A stretch of DNA of 64,000 nt from Streptomyces eurythermus (lineage in GTDB: Bacteria > Actinomycetota > Actinomycetes > Streptomycetales > Streptomycetaceae): positions 62,001 to 126,000 of the forward strand of contig NZ_BMSK01000021.1 in NCBI RefSeq assembly GCF_014649115.1. Direction: 5' to 3'. The notes under the pieces were generated by a model. It saw only the letters and a list, made by a program, of their open reading frames with translations. It was not told the DNA's origin and ran no database searches. A program made the translations under genes and the position numbers. The first letter of the stretch is position 1. Each line of letters opens with the position of its first letter. Of this stretch, positions 1 to 8,399 are shown piece by piece.

Positions 1-333
1 CGTGGCGTGCTCGTTGCCGAGGAAGAGGTTCTCCGCGATGGACAGGTGCGGCACCAGTGCCAGTTCCTGGTGGATGATGACGATGCCGTGCTGCTCGCTC
101 GCCCGGATGTCACGGAACTGGCAGATCTCCCCGTCGAAGAGGATGTCCCCCTCGTAGGTGCCGTACGGATGGACGCCGGAGAGCACCTTCATCAGGGTGG
201 ACTTGCCGGCGCCGTTCTCCCCGCAGATGGCGTGGACCTCGCCCCGCCGGACGGACAGGGTGACGTCCGACAGCGCCTTGACACCGGGAAAGGTCTTGAC
301 GATCGAGCGCATTTCCAGGACGGGTCCCGCCAT
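1..333 (-). CDS. Sugar ABC transporter ATP-binding protein (CUT2 type), partial
   Basis: N-terminal 111 codons of an ABC ATPase; the rest lies beyond the left edge. It should energise import of a sugar or sugar derivative at the inner face of the membrane. The Walker A motif GENGAGKST is at residues 38-46. A Q-loop with [13 protein letters not shown] follows near residues 85-97, as in the XylG/MmsA/RbsA family, whose members normally carry two fused ATPase domains of about 500 aa in total. ATG at 333 follows an AAAGG ribosome site. It lies 34 bases downstream of the binding-protein gene in the same operon, and the permease is expected next, outside the window. Family call is firm; the substrate is unknown. 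Confidence 0.9.
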   Translation of the reverse strand, partial: MAGPVLEMRSIVKTFPGVKALSDVTLSVRRGEVHAICGENGAGKSTLMKVLSGVHPYGTYEGDILFDGEICQFRDIRASEQHGIVIIHQELALVPHLSIAENLFLGNEHAT

Positions 334-367
334 GGTCGTGCCTTTCACTCCGTAGGAAATGGGCGGG

Positions 368-1477
368 TCACTTCAGCTGGGACTCGGTGTAGTAACCGCC
401 GTCGACCAGCACCTTCTGGTAGTTGGACTTGTCGACGCTGACCGGCTGGAGCAGGTAGGCCGGCACGACCTTGGCGCCGTTGTCGTACGTCTTGGTGTCG
501 TTGACCTCGGGCTTCTTGCCCTTCAGGGACTCGTCCAGCATCGTGGCGGCGACCTCGGCGAGCTTGCGCAGGTCCTTGTAGACGGTCTGCGTCTGCTGCC
601 CGGAGATGATCGACTTCACGGAGGCCAGCTCGGCGTCCTGGCCGGTGATGACCGGCAGCGGCTTGCTGCCCGAGCCGTAGCCGTCCGACTTCAGCGCGGA
701 CAGGATGCCGATGGAGATGCCGTCGTACGGCGAGAGGACCGCGTCGACCCGGCCGGACTTGTACGACGAGGTGAGGATGTCCTCCATGCGCTTCTGCGCG
801 GTGGTGCCGTCCCAGCGCAGGGTGACGACCTGGTTGAGCCGGGTCTGCCCGGACTTGACGACCAGCTGCTTCTTGTCGATGTACGGCTGGAGCACCTTCA
901 TCGCCCCGCCGAAGAAGTACTTCGTGTTGTTGTCGTCGTTGGAGCCGGCGAACAGCTCGATGTTGAACGGGCCCTTCGCGCCCTTGTCCAGCCCGAGCTT
1001 GTTCACGATGTACGTGCCCTGGAGCGTGCCGACCTTCTCGTTGTCGAACGAGGCGTAGTAGTCGACGTTCTTGGTGCCGAGGATCAGCCGGTCGTAGGAG
1101 ATGACCGGGATGTTCGCGTCCGCGGCCTGCTGGAGCACGCTGTTCAGCGACTTGTTGTCGATCGCCGCGATGATCAGGCCCTTCACGCCCTGCGTGATGA
1201 GGTTCTCGATCTGCGAGACCTGGGTCTCCGGGTCGTCCTCGCCGTAGACCAGCTTGGTCTTGTAGCCCTTGGCCTGAAGGTCCTTGACGACGTTGTTGCC
1301 GTCGTTGATCCAGCGCTCGGAGGACTTGGTCGGCATGGCGATGCCGATGGTGGCGCCCTTGGCGTCACCGGACTTCTCCTTGCTGCCGCCTTCGCTGTTC
1401 TGGCCACAGGCGGTGAGGGCGAGCGCGAGCGAGGCGGCGCCGGCTATCGAGGCGAGGGCGGCTCTGCGGTTGTGCAT
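368..1477 (-). CDS. Sugar-binding lipoprotein of CUT2 ABC transporter (ChvE/XylF-like)
   Basis: 369-aa extracellular solute-binding lipoprotein. Residues 1-24 are a lipoprotein signal ending in the lipobox LTAC (lipidated Cys24). The mature part has the periplasmic-binding-protein fold of the ribose/xylose/ChvE group, with typical stretches such as [12 protein letters not shown] near the start and [15 protein letters not shown] in the C-terminal lobe. It delivers its ligand to the ATPase/permease encoded next. The start was moved far inside a longer open frame because the signal peptide begins here. It follows the U32-like gene by only 5 bases, so the two are co-transcribed. The nearby dehydratase and dehydrogenase suggest a sugar or sugar-acid substrate such as a galactose or fucose derivative; that is inference. 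Confidence 0.92.
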   Translation of the reverse strand: MHNRRAALASIAGAASLALALTACGQNSEGGSKEKSGDAKGATIGIAMPTKSSERWINDGNNVVKDLQAKGYKTKLVYGEDDPETQVSQIENLITQGVKGLIIAAIDNKSLNSVLQQAADANIPVISYDRLILGTKNVDYYASFDNEKVGTLQGTYIVNKLGLDKGAKGPFNIELFAGSNDDNNTKYFFGGAMKVLQPYIDKKQLVVKSGQTRLNQVVTLRWDGTTAQKRMEDILTSSYKSGRVDAVLSPYDGISIGILSALKSDGYGSGSKPLPVITGQDAELASVKSIISGQQTQTVYKDLRKLAEVAATMLDESLKGKKPEVNDTKTYDNGAKVVPAYLLQPVSVDKSNYQKVLVDGGYYTESQLK

Positions 1478-1482
1478 GGGGA

Positions 1483-2484
1483 TCAGTCCTTGTCGTTCTC
1501 GTCGTGGGCAGGGGCGGACGCTTCTACGGGGAACCGGTTCAGGGAACCCGGCAGCCGGGAGCCGAGCGGCGCCATGTCGCCGTCCGCGCCGTGCCGGGCG
1601 AGCAGGTCCAGGGCGAGCCGGCCGCGCCGCACCCGCTCCCGGGCGGTGTCCAGGGTGAGGTCCCGCAGGTGGCGGCCCCACGGGTAGATGCCGGGCGCCT
1701 TGGACAGGCCGAACTTCAGGTACAGCGGGGCGCCGCGCCGGATCAGCTCGGCGACCTCGTACATCCGGACGTAGCCGCCGAGGTCGTCGGGGGCCTCGAT
1801 GTACATGTCCATCGGGGCGCCGGAGATCCGCCGGATCTCGGTGAGGTGGTCCAGCGTCAGATCGCTGGGCACGTTGACGGAGTCGGCGCCGAGCCGCTCG
1901 TACACGGCGTACGAGGCGGGGTTGACCGGGCCGATCAGCGCGGACACCTTCAGCGTGGTGTCGGCCGGGATGATGCCGGCGGTGCGGGCCCGGTGCAGGG
2001 TCCACAGCACGCCCTCGTCGGCGACGAGCAGGCACTTGACGCCCAGCTCGGTGGCCCGGACGGCGTCCTCCACACAGCCGGCGACCGCGTCGTGGCCCCG
2101 GGCGCGCAGTCCGGCCCCCCGGGAGTCGGACCGCACCGAGCCGCCGATGTCCCAGGTGCCGCGCGGGCCGGTGAACAGGCACAGTTCGATGTCGCGTTCG
2201 GCGGTCGCCTCGACCATCTCGGTGATCTCGGCGTCGGTGAGCATCCATACGCCGCTGCCCTGGCTGATCCGGTGGATCGGCACATCCAGGCGGGAGGCCT
2301 CCTTGAGGACGACCGCCAGCGCCTCGGGACCCTCGCACGAGGGGATCTCGGTGCGCCAGCGGCCGCCGCCCGGGAAGGTGTGGACGGAGGCGTCGGCGGG
2401 GTCGAGGGCGGGCGCGCCCAGACCGAGAGCGGCGAGCACCTGCTCGCCGGGCCTGCGGGCTGCCGGGGCGGAAGCGTCGGTCAC
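1483..2484 (-). CDS. U32-like TIM-barrel protein of unknown function
   Basis: 333-aa cytosolic protein without signal peptide or membrane segment. Alternating strand/helix texture ([80 protein letters not shown]) suggests a TIM barrel, and the protein resembles Streptomyces proteins often labelled U32-family peptidase. The diagnostic Cys-containing U32 signature is absent, so protease activity is doubtful. A sugar-metabolising lyase or aldolase-like role would suit its place between a sugar dehydrogenase and the transporter. The GTG start follows an AAGGA site. A 14-bp motif shared with the dehydratase leader sits at 2498-2511 just upstream, so this gene may begin a second transcript. Function not established. 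Confidence 0.7.
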   Translation of the reverse strand: MTDASAPAARRPGEQVLAALGLGAPALDPADASVHTFPGGGRWRTEIPSCEGPEALAVVLKEASRLDVPIHRISQGSGVWMLTDAEITEMVEATAERDIELCLFTGPRGTWDIGGSVRSDSRGAGLRARGHDAVAGCVEDAVRATELGVKCLLVADEGVLWTLHRARTAGIIPADTTLKVSALIGPVNPASYAVYERLGADSVNVPSDLTLDHLTEIRRISGAPMDMYIEAPDDLGGYVRMYEVAELIRRGAPLYLKFGLSKAPGIYPWGRHLRDLTLDTARERVRRGRLALDLLARHGADGDMAPLGSRLPGSLNRFPVEASAPAHDENDKD

Positions 2485-2497
2485 AAGCTGTCCTTCG

Positions 2498-2511
2498 TGT
2501 TCGGTATTTCG
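2498..2511 (-). promoter_or_regulatory. Candidate operator shared by the two transcription blocks of the sugar operon
   Basis: The 14-mer CGAAATACCGAACA (gene strand) lies 14 bases before the U32-like gene and recurs exactly at 4781-4794, 18 bases before the dehydratase gene. Here it extends to the imperfect palindrome GTCCGAAATACCGAAC, reminiscent of operators used by IclR-type regulators. No regulator gene is visible nearby in the window, so the binding protein is unknown. Confidence 0.5.
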
Positions 2512-2598
2512 GACAAGGGTCGCGGCTCTGGGTAACGAAAGAAGCGTGGGTGTACGCCGGCCGGGGCGTGGTCAGGGCACCCCCCGGCCGGCGTACGG

Positions 2599-3603
2599 TC
2601 AGGGGCGGAGCAGCACCTTGCCCACGGCGGGATCGCCGGCCCCCACCAGCTCGATGGCCCGCGGGAAGTCGGTCAGCGGCACCTCGTGCGTGACCATCGG
2701 CAGCGGGTCCAGCAGTCCGGCACCGAACACCCGCACCGCGTGCGCCCAGGCGTCCGGCGGCGCGCCGAAGACGGTGTGCACCTCCAGCTGCCGTACGACG
2801 AGATCGGTCGGGTCGAGCCCGTCCGCGCCCGGCGCCGGGATCCCGGTGAGGACCAGACGCCCGCCGCGCCGCAGCAGCGCGGCGGCGGTCCGCGCGGCGG
2901 AGGCGGACCCGGCGGTCTCGATCACCACGTCGAAGCCGGCGGGCAGTTCCTGGTCCCGCAGCCGGAAGTCGCTCGCCCCGAACCGCCGGGCCAGCGCCTC
3001 CCGGTCGCCGCGGGTGCCCACGACCAGCAGCTCGGCCGGCGAACCGGCCGCGAGGAACTGCACGGCGAACATCCCGAGGGTGCCGGTGCCGACCACCGCG
3101 ACCCGCTCGCCCGGCCGGGCGTTCGCCTTCAGCGCCGCGGCGGCGATACAGGCGGCCGGCTCCAGCAGCGCGGCGGCGGTGAGGTCGGCGTCGTCCGGCA
3201 GCACGTGCAGCAGCCGGGCGGGCAGGGTGAGGGTGGCCGCCATGGCACCGGGCCGGGTGAACCCGGTCTCCTCGTACCCGGCGGAGCACAGCGTGGTCTC
3301 GCCCGCGTGACAGCGGTCGCACACCTGGCAGTTGCGGAAGCCCTCGCCGACCACCTTGCGGCCGGTCAGCGAGCCGGGCACCCCGGCCCCCACCGCGGTG
3401 ACCGTCCCCGACCACTCGTGCCCGGGGACGAGCGGGTAACGGACGTACCCCTCGGGCCGGTTGCCCTGGTACACCTCGCGGTCGCTGCCGCAGATGCCGA
3501 CCGCGTGCACGGCCACCAGCGCCTCGCCGGGACCCGGCTCGCGCGGCGTGTGGGCCTCGACCCGGTGGACGCCCGGCGCCTCGACCAGGACCTGAGAACT
3601 CAC
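2599..3603 (-). CDS. Zinc-dependent alcohol/polyol dehydrogenase (MDR family)
   Basis: 334-aa medium-chain dehydrogenase. Catalytic zinc ligands Cys38 (GICGSD), His62 and Glu63 (PGHEWSG) are present. Four cysteines in [15 protein letters not shown] form the structural zinc site. A Rossmann motif [11 protein letters not shown] marks NAD(P) binding in the second half. It would oxidise a sugar, polyol or sugar acid. The GTG start overlaps the upstream dehydratase stop by four bases (GTGA), which implies translational coupling, so the two enzymes probably act in one pathway. There is a 114-bp gap to the next gene. Family assignment is firm; the substrate (galactonate-, fuconate- or threonine-like) cannot be read from sequence. 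Confidence 0.9.
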   Translation of the reverse strand: MSSQVLVEAPGVHRVEAHTPREPGPGEALVAVHAVGICGSDREVYQGNRPEGYVRYPLVPGHEWSGTVTAVGAGVPGSLTGRKVVGEGFRNCQVCDRCHAGETTLCSAGYEETGFTRPGAMAATLTLPARLLHVLPDDADLTAAALLEPAACIAAAALKANARPGERVAVVGTGTLGMFAVQFLAAGSPAELLVVGTRGDREALARRFGASDFRLRDQELPAGFDVVIETAGSASAARTAAALLRRGGRLVLTGIPAPGADGLDPTDLVVRQLEVHTVFGAPPDAWAHAVRVFGAGLLDPLPMVTHEVPLTDFPRAIELVGAGDPAVGKVLLRP

Positions 3604-4763
3604 TGGGCGTCCTTCGGATTGCGCTTCTCCCAGCCCTCGGCCCACAGGTCGAAGTGGGCCCGCTGCTGCGGGAACTCGGCCGCCGCGTCGACGTCCAGCT
3701 CGACGCCGAGACCCGGCGCGTCGGAGAGGTGGAAGCAGCCGTCCTCCGGGTTCACCTGCGGCGCGCCCTTGACCACCTTCTTGATCTCCGCGTCCGCGAA
3801 GTCGTTGAAGTGCTCGAGGATCTTGAAGTTCGGGGAGGTGAAGCCGACCTGGAGGGAGGCGGCGGTGAGCACGGAGCCGCCCACGTTGTGCGGCGCGACC
3901 AGCATGTAGTGGGTCTCGGCGGTGGCGGCGAGCTTGCGGGTCTCCCAGATGCCGCCGATGTGGCCGACGTCGGGCTGGATGATGTCCACGGCCTGGCTGT
4001 CGAACAGCTCGCGGAACTCGATGCGGTCGTGGATGCGCTCGCCGGTGGCCACCGGGATGTCGACCTTGGCGGCGACCTTCTCCAGCGCCTTCAGGTTCTC
4101 CGGCGGCACCGGCTCCTCCAGCCAGGCGGGCTTGAACGGCGCCATCTCCTTGGCCAGCCGGACCGCGGTGGCGGGGGAGAAGCGGCCGTGCATCTCCAGC
4201 ATCAGCTCCGCGTCCGGGCCGATGGCGTCCCGTACGGCCTCGATGAGCGAGACGGCGTAGAGGGTCTCCTGGTGGTCCAGCTCGAAGTGGCCGGTGCCGA
4301 ACGGGTCGATCTTCAGCGCCCGGTAACCGCGCTCCACGACCCCCTGGGCGGCCTTGTGGTACGCCTCCGGCGTCCGCTCGGTGGTGTACCAGCCGTTGGC
4401 GTACGCCTTGACCTTGTCGGTGACCTTTCCGCCGAGCAGCTGCCACACCGGCACGCCCAGCGCCTTGCCCTTGATGTCCCAGCACGCCATCTCGACCACC
4501 GCGATGCCGGACATCACGATCTCGCCCGCGCGGCCGTAGTCGCCGTACTTCATACGGCGCACCAGGTCCTCGACGGCGAACGGGTCCGAACCGAGGATGT
4601 GGTTGACCTCGGCCTCCCGCAGATAGCCGATCAGCGCGTCCGTATGCCCGAGCATCCGCGTCTCGCCGACTCCCGTGATCCCCTCGTCGGTGTGCACCTG
4701 GACATAGGTCAGGTTGCGCCACGGCGTGCCGACCACGTGTGTGCTGATTCCGGTGATGCGCAC
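3600..4763 (-). CDS. Enolase-superfamily sugar-acid dehydratase (mandelate racemase/galactonate dehydratase type)
   Basis: 387-aa enzyme of the enolase superfamily. Metal ligands Glu190, Glu216 and Glu242 have the 26/26 spacing seen in D-galactonate dehydratase. The KxD pair K151-x-D153 (LKIDPFG), His192 in EMHGRFS, the pair in QPDVGHIGG and His292 in APHN complete the active-site pattern of the dehydratase subgroup. The likely reaction is beta-elimination of water from a sugar acid to a 2-keto-3-deoxy acid. It is first in a minus-strand operon, overlapping the dehydrogenase gene by four bases. A GAGGGG site precedes the ATG, and a candidate operator lies at 4781-4810. The exact sugar acid is inferred only by analogy. 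Confidence 0.88.
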   Translation of the reverse strand: MRITGISTHVVGTPWRNLTYVQVHTDEGITGVGETRMLGHTDALIGYLREAEVNHILGSDPFAVEDLVRRMKYGDYGRAGEIVMSGIAVVEMACWDIKGKALGVPVWQLLGGKVTDKVKAYANGWYTTERTPEAYHKAAQGVVERGYRALKIDPFGTGHFELDHQETLYAVSLIEAVRDAIGPDAELMLEMHGRFSPATAVRLAKEMAPFKPAWLEEPVPPENLKALEKVAAKVDIPVATGERIHDRIEFRELFDSQAVDIIQPDVGHIGGIWETRKLAATAETHYMLVAPHNVGGSVLTAASLQVGFTSPNFKILEHFNDFADAEIKKVVKGAPQVNPEDGCFHLSDAPGLGVELDVDAAAEFPQQRAHFDLWAEGWEKRNPKDAQ

Positions 4764-4780
4764 GGCAGTTGCCCCTCAGC

Positions 4781-4810
4781 TGTTCGGTATTTCGTCGCAC
4801 GTTCGAAATG
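4781..4810 (-). promoter_or_regulatory. Candidate operator upstream of sugar-acid dehydratase
   Basis: Contains the exact 14-mer found at 2498-2511, followed on the plus strand by a second related element (GTTCGAAAT, 4801-4809), giving two half-site-like boxes about 20 bases apart. Placement just before the first operon gene fits a repressor site. The regulator is unknown. Confidence 0.45.
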
Positions 4811-4962
4811 CTGGCGTGACAGTAAGGACGGGGCGCCGGGGGTGTCAATGGGTCGAACAGGTAACGGTTTCGGCAAGGCTTTCGAGATTGTTTCGCTCCC
4901 GCACCGAACCTTCACAGCCACACCTGGAACCCGGCCCGCGCGGACTCTAGTCTTCCCGCGTC

Positions 4963-6210
4963 ATGGACTATTGCCACCCCTGCCGACGCCACCTGAACGG
5001 CGCCCTGGCCTGCCCCGGCTGCGGCACGCCCGCGTACGACGACGCGTACGGTGCCGGGGAGGCGTCATGGGACGCCTGGGGCGGCCCGGCCCGCGGGGCG
5101 GGAGCCGACGGGGAGGCCCACGGACTCGCCGCGAGCGGCCTGCCGAACCGGGCGTCCGCCACGGTCGACCGGTGGCCCGCCGGGGACGGCCAGGGGAGCG
5201 CGGGGAGCGCTTGGCGTCCCGACGCCGACGGCCTCGCGCCCGCCGGGATCCCCTACGCCCCGCCCGGCACCGTCCGCGTGCCCGAGCAGCGCGGCCCGGG
5301 TCCCGCCGCTCCGGGCCGCGCACCGGCCGGGGACGGTGGTGGACCGGGCGGGAGCGGTGGCGAACCCGTCGGCCACGGCCGGGAGTTCGCGGATGACGGC
5401 CAGGTGCCCGGCGGTGACGGCAACGCCTCCGCCACCGGGGGCCGTCGCCCGCCTGCCGGCGAGGGCGCCCACACGGACGCCGGTGCCCATACGGAGGCCG
5501 GTGTCCACACCGCCGAGGGGCGCACCGGCGGCGGGTACGCCGATGAAGGGCACCCCGCCGAGTGGCGCCCCGCCGAAGGGGACGCCGGTGAGGAGCGCAC
5601 CGCTGGAGATCCTTCCGGCGGGCGGGCCGCTGCCCGTGCCGGGCGGCGGGAGCGCAAGGCGGCCGGGCACCGGCGCCGTCGGCGGCGGGTCCTCGTGGTC
5701 GTCGCCGGGTTCGCGCTCGCGGCCGGCGGGCTCAGTCTCGCGGAGCTGGGTACGGACGCGCCCTTCTCGCCCTTCGCCGACGACCCATCGGCCACGGCCG
5801 GGGAGACCGAGGCGGAGGACGATTCCGGTTCCGGCGCTCCGGACCGTACGGCGGGACCGGCCGGCGTGACGTCCGCCGCCTTCCCGGGCGCCGCCTCCGG
5901 CTCCCCGGGCGCCTCGGCCCCGGGCTCCGCCTCCGCCTCGCCGTCCGCCGGAGACAAGGGCGACGAGGACGACCGGGACGGCACGGGCGACAAGGATTCC
6001 GCTTCCGCCTCGCCGGGGGAGTCCGGGGATGCGGGGCGGTCGGCGACCGCGGGTGCCACGGGTTCCGGTACACCGGCGACGACGACAGCCGCCCCGGCGC
6101 CCACCGGGCCCGCCACCACCGCCCCCACGACGGCCCCGACGACCTCCGCCCCCACCCCAAGTCCCTCGCCCGAGAAGACCTGCGACCGCTTCCTGTGGTG
6201 GTGTCGCTGA
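4963..6210 (+). CDS. SCO2400-type zinc-ribbon membrane protein with long low-complexity tail
   Basis: 415 aa. It begins MDYCHPCRRHLNGALACPGCGTPA, a CxxC...CxxC zinc ribbon. A Gly/Ala/Asp-rich linker follows, then an Arg-rich stop-transfer cluster (about 226-242) and one membrane segment (VLVVVAGFALAAGGLSLAEL, about 243-262). The outside tail is rich in Ser, Thr, Pro, Ala and Asp/Glu and ends in a short Cys-bounded motif CDRFLWWC. The expected topology is zinc ribbon in the cytoplasm and tail in the wall. It resembles the Streptomyces SCO2400 family; function unknown. TAGTCT at 4948-4953 is a possible -10 box 9 bases from the ATG, with no ribosome site. The minus-strand protein at 57846-58748 has a similar overall plan but a different C-terminal domain. 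Confidence 0.75.
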   Translation: MDYCHPCRRHLNGALACPGCGTPAYDDAYGAGEASWDAWGGPARGAGADGEAHGLAASGLPNRASATVDRWPAGDGQGSAGSAWRPDADGLAPAGIPYAPPGTVRVPEQRGPGPAAPGRAPAGDGGGPGGSGGEPVGHGREFADDGQVPGGDGNASATGGRRPPAGEGAHTDAGAHTEAGVHTAEGRTGGGYADEGHPAEWRPAEGDAGEERTAGDPSGGRAAARAGRRERKAAGHRRRRRRVLVVVAGFALAAGGLSLAELGTDAPFSPFADDPSATAGETEAEDDSGSGAPDRTAGPAGVTSAAFPGAASGSPGASAPGSASASPSAGDKGDEDDRDGTGDKDSASASPGESGDAGRSATAGATGSGTPATTTAAPAPTGPATTAPTTAPTTSAPTPSPSPEKTCDRFLWWCR

Positions 6211-6221
6211 GCGGTGCGCAT

Positions 6222-6266
6222 ACGACGGCAGCCGCATCCCACGTCCAAGGATGCGGCTGCCGTCGT
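6222..6266. terminator. Perfect 18-bp hairpin between convergent genes
   Basis: ACGACGGCAGCCGCATCC at 6222-6239 pairs perfectly with 6249-6266 around a 9-base loop. It lies 12 bases past the stop at 6210 and 16 bases before the 3' end of the Ohr gene, so it can stop transcripts from both sides. There is no T-tract, which is usual for Streptomyces. Confidence 0.85.
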
Positions 6267-6281
6267 GGCCGACGACGAGGG

Positions 6282-6701
6282 TCAGGCCAGCGTCACGGTG
6301 ATGTTGCCCCGGGTCGCCTTCGAGTACGGGCACACCTGGTGCGCCTTCTCGACCAGGCTCTTCGCGGTCGCGGCGTCGACGTTCGGGATGTTCGCGGAGA
6401 TCTCCACGATGATCCCGAACCCGTCGTCGTTCTTGCCGATGCCGACCTTGGCGGTGACCGTCGACCCGGAGATGTCGGCGCCCTCCTCCCGGGCGACGAC
6501 CCCCAGCGCCCCCTGGAAGCAGGCGCTGTACCCGGCGGCGAACAGCTGCTCCGGGTTGGTGCCGGCGCCGCTGCCGCCCATCTCCTTGGGCGGGTTGACG
6601 ACCACGTCGAGCTTGCCGTCGTCGGTGGCGACCCGGCCGTCACGGCCGTTCTCGGCGGTGGCGACGGCGGTGTACAGGACGTCGGACTGCGTGATGGGCA
6701 T
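6282..6701 (-). CDS. ohr: Organic hydroperoxide reductase, Ohr/OsmC family
   Basis: 139-aa cytosolic thiol peroxidase that reduces organic hydroperoxides. It begins with the Ohr signature MPITQSDVLYTAVATAENGRDG, has the first reactive cysteine in NPEQLFAAGYSACFQGAL and the second in HQVCPYSKATRGN. Length and motifs match Ohr rather than general OsmC proteins. A strong AGGAGGAAGA site precedes the ATG. The gene stands alone. The MarR-type regulator nearby (7923-8360) sits beyond another gene and is not shown to control it; OhrR regulators also belong to the MarR family, so cross-control is possible but unproven. Several paralogues are usual in Streptomyces, so the letter of this one is not assigned. 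Confidence 0.93.
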   Translation of the reverse strand: MPITQSDVLYTAVATAENGRDGRVATDDGKLDVVVNPPKEMGGSGAGTNPEQLFAAGYSACFQGALGVVAREEGADISGSTVTAKVGIGKNDDGFGIIVEISANIPNVDAATAKSLVEKAHQVCPYSKATRGNITVTLA

Positions 6702-6796
6702 GCGGTTGTCTTCCTCCTCGGTCCACGGCGACTCGCGCCCACGATCGCCACAGGATTCCGGAAAGAAGTTACCGCATCGCGAAAAAACCCGGAAGG

Positions 6797-7831
6797 TCAG
6801 AGCTTGACGACCATCTTGCCGATGTTGTCGCCGCGCAGGACCCCGAGGAACGCCTCCAGGGTGTTCTCGATGCCCTCGACCACGGTCTCGCGGTACTTCA
6901 GCGCGCCCGAGGCCACCCACGGGCCGACCTCCTGGACGAACTGCGGCTGGAGGTCGTAGTGGTCGCCCACCAGGAAGCCCTCGATCCGGCCCCGGGTCTG
7001 GATCAGCCGGGCCAGGTTCCTCGGGCCGGGCGCGGGCTCGGTGTTGTTGTAGACCGAGATCATGCCGCAGACCGCGATCCGGCCGCCCTGGTTGAGCGAG
7101 CCGACGGCCGCCTCCAGGTGCTCCCCGCCGACGTTGTCGAAGTAGACGTCGATGCCGTCGGGCGCCGCCTGCCGCAGCTGCTCGGCGACCGGGCCGTTCT
7201 TGTAGTTGAACGCGGCGTCGAAGCCGTACTCGTCGACGAGCAGCTTGACCTTCTCGTCGGACCCGGCCGAGCCGATGACCCGGGAGGCGCCCTTGAGCTT
7301 GGCGATCTGGCCCACCTGGCTGCCCACGGCGCCGGCCGCGCCGGACACGAACACGATGTCGCCCTCCTTGAAGGAGGCGGTGCGCAGCAGGCCGGCGTAG
7401 GCGGTCAGGCCGGTCATGCCGAGGACGCCGAGGTACGCCGACAGCGGCACGCCCTGGGCGTCGGCGTCGACCGTGACGGCGGGCACGGCCGTCGGCCCCA
7501 CCTTGACGGCGTTCTTCGCGTCCACGACCGCGTACTCGCGCCAGCCGAAGAAGTGCAGGATGTGGTCGCCGGCCTCGATGCCCTCGGCCTTGGACTCGAT
7601 CACCTCGCCGACCGCGCCGCCCTGCATGACCTTGCCCAGCTCGAAGGGGGCGGCGTAGGACTTGGCGGCACTCATCCGGCCGCGCATGTACGGGTCGACG
7701 GAGAGGTACTTGTTCCGCACCAGCACCTGACCCTCGGCCGGGGCCGGGACGGGTGACTCGACGAGCGCGAAGTCCTCGGGCTTCGGCCAGCCGACGGGAC
7801 GGCTGAGGAGGTGCCACTCGCGGTTGATCAT
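6797..7831 (-). CDS. NADP-dependent oxidoreductase (zinc-free MDR, leukotriene B4/curcumin reductase type)
   Basis: 344 aa. It begins INREWHLLSRPVGWPKPEDF and contains YLSVDPYMRGRM, both typical of the zinc-free medium-chain enone/quinone reductases. The nucleotide-binding motif is GAAGAVGSQVGQIAKLKG in mid-protein. It should reduce the C=C bond of alpha,beta-unsaturated ketones or quinones using NADPH. It is divergent from a MarR-family regulator across 91 bp. The intergenic region carries TTGACA (minus strand, 7900-7895) and a palindrome, so control by that regulator is likely. The ribosome site is GAAAGG. The physiological substrate is unknown; detoxification of reactive electrophiles is inferred. 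Confidence 0.9.
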   Translation of the reverse strand: MINREWHLLSRPVGWPKPEDFALVESPVPAPAEGQVLVRNKYLSVDPYMRGRMSAAKSYAAPFELGKVMQGGAVGEVIESKAEGIEAGDHILHFFGWREYAVVDAKNAVKVGPTAVPAVTVDADAQGVPLSAYLGVLGMTGLTAYAGLLRTASFKEGDIVFVSGAAGAVGSQVGQIAKLKGASRVIGSAGSDEKVKLLVDEYGFDAAFNYKNGPVAEQLRQAAPDGIDVYFDNVGGEHLEAAVGSLNQGGRIAVCGMISVYNNTEPAPGPRNLARLIQTRGRIEGFLVGDHYDLQPQFVQEVGPWVASGALKYRETVVEGIENTLEAFLGVLRGDNIGKMVVKL

Positions 7832-7880
7832 GACAGAGCCTTTCAGGGTGGTACTTCACTACCTGAAACAACCATGCTCC

Positions 7881-7915
7881 TGAATATTTCATGATGTCAA
7901 GTAACCGGGTATCCT
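7881..7915 (+). promoter_or_regulatory. Leaderless promoter and candidate MarR operator
   Basis: -35-like TTTCAT (7887-7892), 17-bp spacer and -10 TATCCT (7910-7915) put the transcription start on or next to the ATG at 7923. There is no ribosome site. The palindrome TGAA-TAT-TTCA (7881-7891) overlaps the -35. On the other strand it lies between TTGACA (7900-7895) and the -10 region of the divergent reductase promoter. One bound MarR dimer could therefore block both directions. Confidence 0.5.
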
Positions 7916-7922
7916 GGCGGGC

Positions 7923-8360
7923 ATGTCCACCCCATCGAACGCCCGCCGCCCCGACCCCCTCACCATGGAGGTCCTCGAGCTGATCGGTGAGATCGTGGCC
8001 CGCTTCTACGCGGACTACGAGGAGGCGGCGGGCGAGCACACCCTGACCGGCCCGCAGGCCCGGCTGCTCAGCCTGCTCTCGCTGGAGCCGCTGCCCATGC
8101 GCAAGCTGGCCCAGAAGCTGAAGTGCGAGCCGTCGAACGTGACCGGGATCGTGGACCGGCTGGAGTCCCGGGGACTGGTGGAGCGCCGCCCCGACCCGGC
8201 CGACCGCCGGGTGAAGGTGGCCGCCGCCACCGAGCAGGGCCGCGAGGTGGCCCGGGACCTGCGCGAGGGCCTGCGGTTCGCCCGCGAACCCCTCGCGGGG
8301 CTGTCCGAGGAGGAGCGCCGCTCCCTGCGTGACCTGCTGCGCCGCATGCTCGGGGACTGA
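7923..8360 (+). CDS. MarR-family transcriptional regulator
   Basis: 145-aa winged-helix regulator. The recognition region is LPMRKLAQKLKCEPSNVTGIVDRLESRGLVERRPDPADRR (about residues 58-97), with the usual wing ending in KVAAATEQGREV. It most likely represses itself and the divergent oxidoreductase (6797-7831). The only cysteine in the recognition region follows the K-L-K turn and is not placed like the OhrR redox cysteine, so the signal may be a small ligand. It appears to be translated from a leaderless transcript (-10 at 7910-7915). The class is firm; targets are inferred from position. Confidence 0.92.
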   Translation: MSTPSNARRPDPLTMEVLELIGEIVARFYADYEEAAGEHTLTGPQARLLSLLSLEPLPMRKLAQKLKCEPSNVTGIVDRLESRGLVERRPDPADRRVKVAAATEQGREVARDLREGLRFAREPLAGLSEEERRSLRDLLRRMLGD

Positions 8361-8386
8361 GCCCCCGCCCCGCCAAGCGAAGCCAG

Positions 8387-8392
8387 TAGAGT
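8387..8392 (+). promoter_or_regulatory. -10 box of leaderless EI24 transcript
   Basis: TAGAGT seven bases before the ATG at 8400, with no Shine-Dalgarno sequence between. No convincing -35. Confidence 0.35.
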
Positions 8393-8399
8393 CCTGGCC

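Noticed and set aside
368-3415. One very long minus-strand frame spanning several operon genes
   Set aside because: Only its last part (the sugar-binding lipoprotein) is real. The upstream part is out of frame with the dehydrogenase and U32-like genes, which carry the motifs.
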